NCBI GenBank assembly: GCA_964511435.1
Contig: CAZEFH010000010.1
Span: 1-23,480 of the forward strand
DNA from: JBGSPL01 sp964511435
GTDB taxonomy: Bacteria; Patescibacteriota; CPR2; UBA1875; CAIMLA01
DNA: 23,480 nucleotides
Direction: 5' to 3'
The translations under genes and the position numbers were made by a program. Below, piece by piece: positions 22,343-23,480 of the stretch; position 1 is the first letter of the stretch, and each line of letters starts with the position of its first letter. The notes under the pieces were generated by a model that was not told where the DNA came from, did no database searches, and worked only from the letters and a program-made list of their open reading frames with translations.

Positions 22343-22351
22343 ATAATATCA
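22343..22351 (-). promoter_or_regulatory. Extended -10 box of the GIY-YIG gene
   Basis: Minus-strand TGA followed by TATTAT (22348-22343) lies 6 nt before the ATG, between it and the right terminal repeat. There is no clear -35. Confidence 0.35.
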
Positions 22352-22380
22352 CGAGATCCTTCGCATTACTCAGGATGACA
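22352..22380 (-). repeat. Right terminal inverted repeat of the GIY-YIG unit
   Basis: Read on the minus strand it starts TGTCATCCTGAG and ends GGATCTCG, matching the left repeat at 22 of 29 positions. It lies 15 nt upstream of the GIY-YIG start codon and abuts the rplL terminator. Confidence 0.75.
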
Positions 22381-22383
22381 AAA

Positions 22384-22413
22384 TAAAAAAAAGACCTCGA
22401 AAGGTCTTTTTTT
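22384..22413 (-). terminator. Intrinsic terminator of rplJ-rplL
   Basis: The stem AAGACCT (22391-22397) with AGGTCTT (22402-22408) is extended by A-T pairs and has T-runs on either strand, so it can act in both directions. It lies 17 nt after the rplL stop codon. Confidence 0.9.
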
Positions 22414-22430
22414 ATAGAATCAGTGTGTGA

Positions 22431-22841
22431 TTACTGGAGTTCTACAGTTGCGCCAGCTTCAACTAGTTTAGCCTTAGCAGCTTCTGCATCTTCAGTCTTC
22501 ATGCCTTCCTTAACGGTAGCAGGTGCACCGTCTACGAGGTCCTTAGCTTCCTTAAGACCAAGCTCTGGAAGAACTTCACGTACAGCCTTGATAACTGCAA
22601 TCTTGTTGGCACCAGCAGAGGTGATAACGACGTTGTAAGCAGTCTTCTCTTCTGCAGCTTCAGCAGGAGCAGCACCACCAGCGGCAGGCATAGCACCCAT
22701 CATCATTGGAGCGGCAGCTGAAACGCCGAACTTGTCTTCGAGGGCCTTTACGAGCTCAGAAAGCTCGAGGACGCTCATAGTTTCGATTTGCTTGATCAGA
22801 TCAGCAAACTTAGGATTTACTTCTTTTACTTCTTCAGACAT
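22431..22841 (-). CDS. rplL: 50S ribosomal protein L7/L12
   Basis: L7/L12 forms the flexible ribosomal stalk that recruits translation GTPases, bound through L10. The protein has the N-terminal dimerisation domain with a longer than usual lead-in (SEEVKEVNPKF before ADLIKQIETMSVLELSELVKALEDKFG). A short Ala/Met/Gly/Pro hinge (SAAAPMMMGAMPAAGGAAPAEAAEE) follows. The C-terminal domain is complete and includes KIAVIKAVRE and GLKEAKDLVDGAP. Two ATG codons are adjacent; the second (22841) has the better spacing (5 nt) to GGAG, giving 136 residues. It follows rplJ and ends in a strong terminator. Confidence 0.97.
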   Translation of the reverse strand: MSEEVKEVNPKFADLIKQIETMSVLELSELVKALEDKFGVSAAAPMMMGAMPAAGGAAPAEAAEEKTAYNVVITSAGANKIAVIKAVREVLPELGLKEAKDLVDGAPATVKEGMKTEDAEAAKAKLVEAGATVELQ

Positions 22842-22864
22842 CATGTCTCCTTTTCTTTGTAGAA

Positions 22865-23389
22865 TTAATTCTTCTGTTCTGCTACCGCGTTTAGAACATT
22901 GACGAGGCCGCGGATGTTACCAGCTAGGACATTGACCATACCGGACATAGGGGCTGCCAGAGTTCCGACGAGCTGGCCATATAGCTGCTCACGGGTAGGT
23001 AGATTAGCGAGGGATTTTACCATCACGTCACTGATCTGCTTGCCTTCTAGGATGCCACCAACGATTGTTAGCTTGTCATTCTTCTTGGCATAGTCAGCAG
23101 TTACACGTGCTGGAGCCACTTCGTCGTCGACGCCGAAGGCGGCTGCGACTGGGTGGTTGTGAATCAAGGCCGTATCAATCTCGATTCCAGCATCTTTGGC
23201 TGCAATAGAGAAAAGAGTGTTCTTGATTACCTTATATTCGATGCCCTGCTTGCGCAGTTCGTTACGAACCTGGTCGATCTCTTCGACAGTCAGACCACTA
23301 TAGTCAGTAAAAACGACTGACTTAGCGTTCTTTAGCTTCTCAGAGAGAGCGGCAACGCGGGCTTCTTTGGTTACTCTTGAAATTGCCAT
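22865..23389 (-). CDS. rplJ: 50S ribosomal protein L10
   Basis: L10 anchors the L7/L12 stalk to 23S rRNA. The ATG at 23389 (MAISRVTKEARV) has AAGGGA eight nt upstream. A TTG 39 nt further up is in frame but is unlikely to be used. The 174-residue product has the L10 globular domain (VFTDYSGLTVEEIDQVRNEL, EYKVIKNTLF, the PVAAAFG region, GGILEGK). The C-terminal helix binding L7/L12 (GMVNVLAGNIRGLVNVLNAVAEQK) is also present. It lies 23 nt upstream of rplL. A terminator-like hairpin stands in its leader, so attenuation is possible. Confidence 0.96.
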   Translation of the reverse strand: MAISRVTKEARVAALSEKLKNAKSVVFTDYSGLTVEEIDQVRNELRKQGIEYKVIKNTLFSIAAKDAGIEIDTALIHNHPVAAAFGVDDEVAPARVTADYAKKNDKLTIVGGILEGKQISDVMVKSLANLPTREQLYGQLVGTLAAPMSGMVNVLAGNIRGLVNVLNAVAEQKN

Positions 23390-23424
23390 ACTGTATTTCC
23401 CTTCAATTTCTTTTCTGTGTCGAC

Positions 23425-23461
23425 CCAATAAAAAATCTTCGATTTCTCGAAGACATATTGG
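23425..23461 (-). terminator. Terminator-like hairpin in the rplJ leader
   Basis: Minus-strand TCTTCGA-GAAA-TCGAAGA (23453-23436) is followed by six T. An outer CCAATA/TATTGG pairing (23461-23456 with 23430-23425) can close around it. It lies about 36 nt before the rplJ ATG. It is either the end of the upstream operon or an attenuator for rplJL; the promoter is not resolved. Confidence 0.7.
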
Positions 23462-23480
23462 AATAAAATCATAATAATCT

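Larger units (their letters stand above)
22035..22380. mobile_element. 346-bp GIY-YIG unit bounded by inverted repeats
   Basis: Two inverted 29-bp repeats (22035-22063 and 22352-22380, 22 of 29 matching, both starting TGTCAT and ending GATCTCG or AATCTCG) bound one GIY-YIG gene with almost no spare DNA. The repeat type is the widespread one read in translation as CHSERSEES. No target duplication is visible in the flanks. I infer a mobile or formerly mobile cassette. Confidence 0.5.

Noticed and set aside
22025..22390. Target-site duplication around the GIY-YIG unit
   Set aside because: The flanks (CTCTCTCA and AAATAAAA) share no direct repeat beyond one base.
23389..23428. TTG at 23428 as the rplJ start
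   Set aside because: The ATG at 23389 has a proper ribosome binding site and gives the normal L10 N-terminus; the extra residues overlap the leader.
1..23480. CRISPR arrays, insertion sequences, prophage or defence islands
   Set aside because: No regularly spaced repeats, transposase, integrase or phage genes were seen; the window is mainly core genes.

Overview
The window is a dense bacterial chromosome segment. Every protein-coding gene lies on the minus strand, and the only plus-strand gene is a tRNA-Gln. The gene content points to a Patescibacteria/CPR lineage, possibly Saccharibacteria. The evidence is a class I (archaeal-type) lysyl-tRNA synthetase, a single-chain alpha2-type glycyl-tRNA synthetase, a 343-residue protein whose core I associate with CPR genomes, and small streamlined house-keeping proteins with tight gene overlaps. 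I cannot confirm the taxon from this window alone.

Read in the direction of transcription (from high to low coordinates), the layout is as follows. The window opens with rplJ-rplL, which have a terminator-like hairpin in the leader and a clear terminator after rplL. A 346-bp GIY-YIG endonuclease unit bounded by inverted repeats comes next. Then come tgt and the 343-residue protein, the latter preceded by a perfect three-way-junction RNA leader. A noncoding interval of about 350 bp full of inverted repeats follows. After it are dnaX-dnaB and a four-gene membrane/glycosylation module (GtrA flippase-like, GT-C-like membrane protein, Alg5/DPM-type GT2, PMT-like GT-C). Then come ybaB and a translationally coupled string recR-ABC exporter-cysS-dus. 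On the plus strand tRNA-Gln faces dus. Finally there are a PBP1A-type peptidoglycan synthase, the operon response regulator-recO-small hypothetical-glyQS, then greA and the 5' part of class I lysK, which runs off the window.

The genes fall into information processing (L10/L7-L12, DnaX, DnaB, RecO, RecR, GreA, three aminoacyl-tRNA synthetases, Tgt, Dus, tRNA-Gln) and envelope building (PBP1A, the glycosyl-transfer module, an ABC exporter). The classical dnaX-ybaB-recR neighbourhood is present, but dnaB and the glycosylation genes sit between dnaX and ybaB.

The most interesting signals are in regulatory DNA. One is a three-way-junction leader whose wobble pair and GNRA loop exist only on the transcribed strand. 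A second is a consensus promoter followed by a leader of about 52 nt and an intrinsic terminator ahead of greA, the same layout as the GraL leader of E. coli greA. A third is the GIY-YIG unit, whose stop codon lies inside its terminal repeat and whose end supplies the -35 box for tgt. Others are a dnaX gene with no canonical start codon for its conserved N-terminus, an operator-like repeat set at the dnaX promoter, and several genes whose -10 boxes sit 6-7 nt before the start codon, suggesting leaderless mRNAs.
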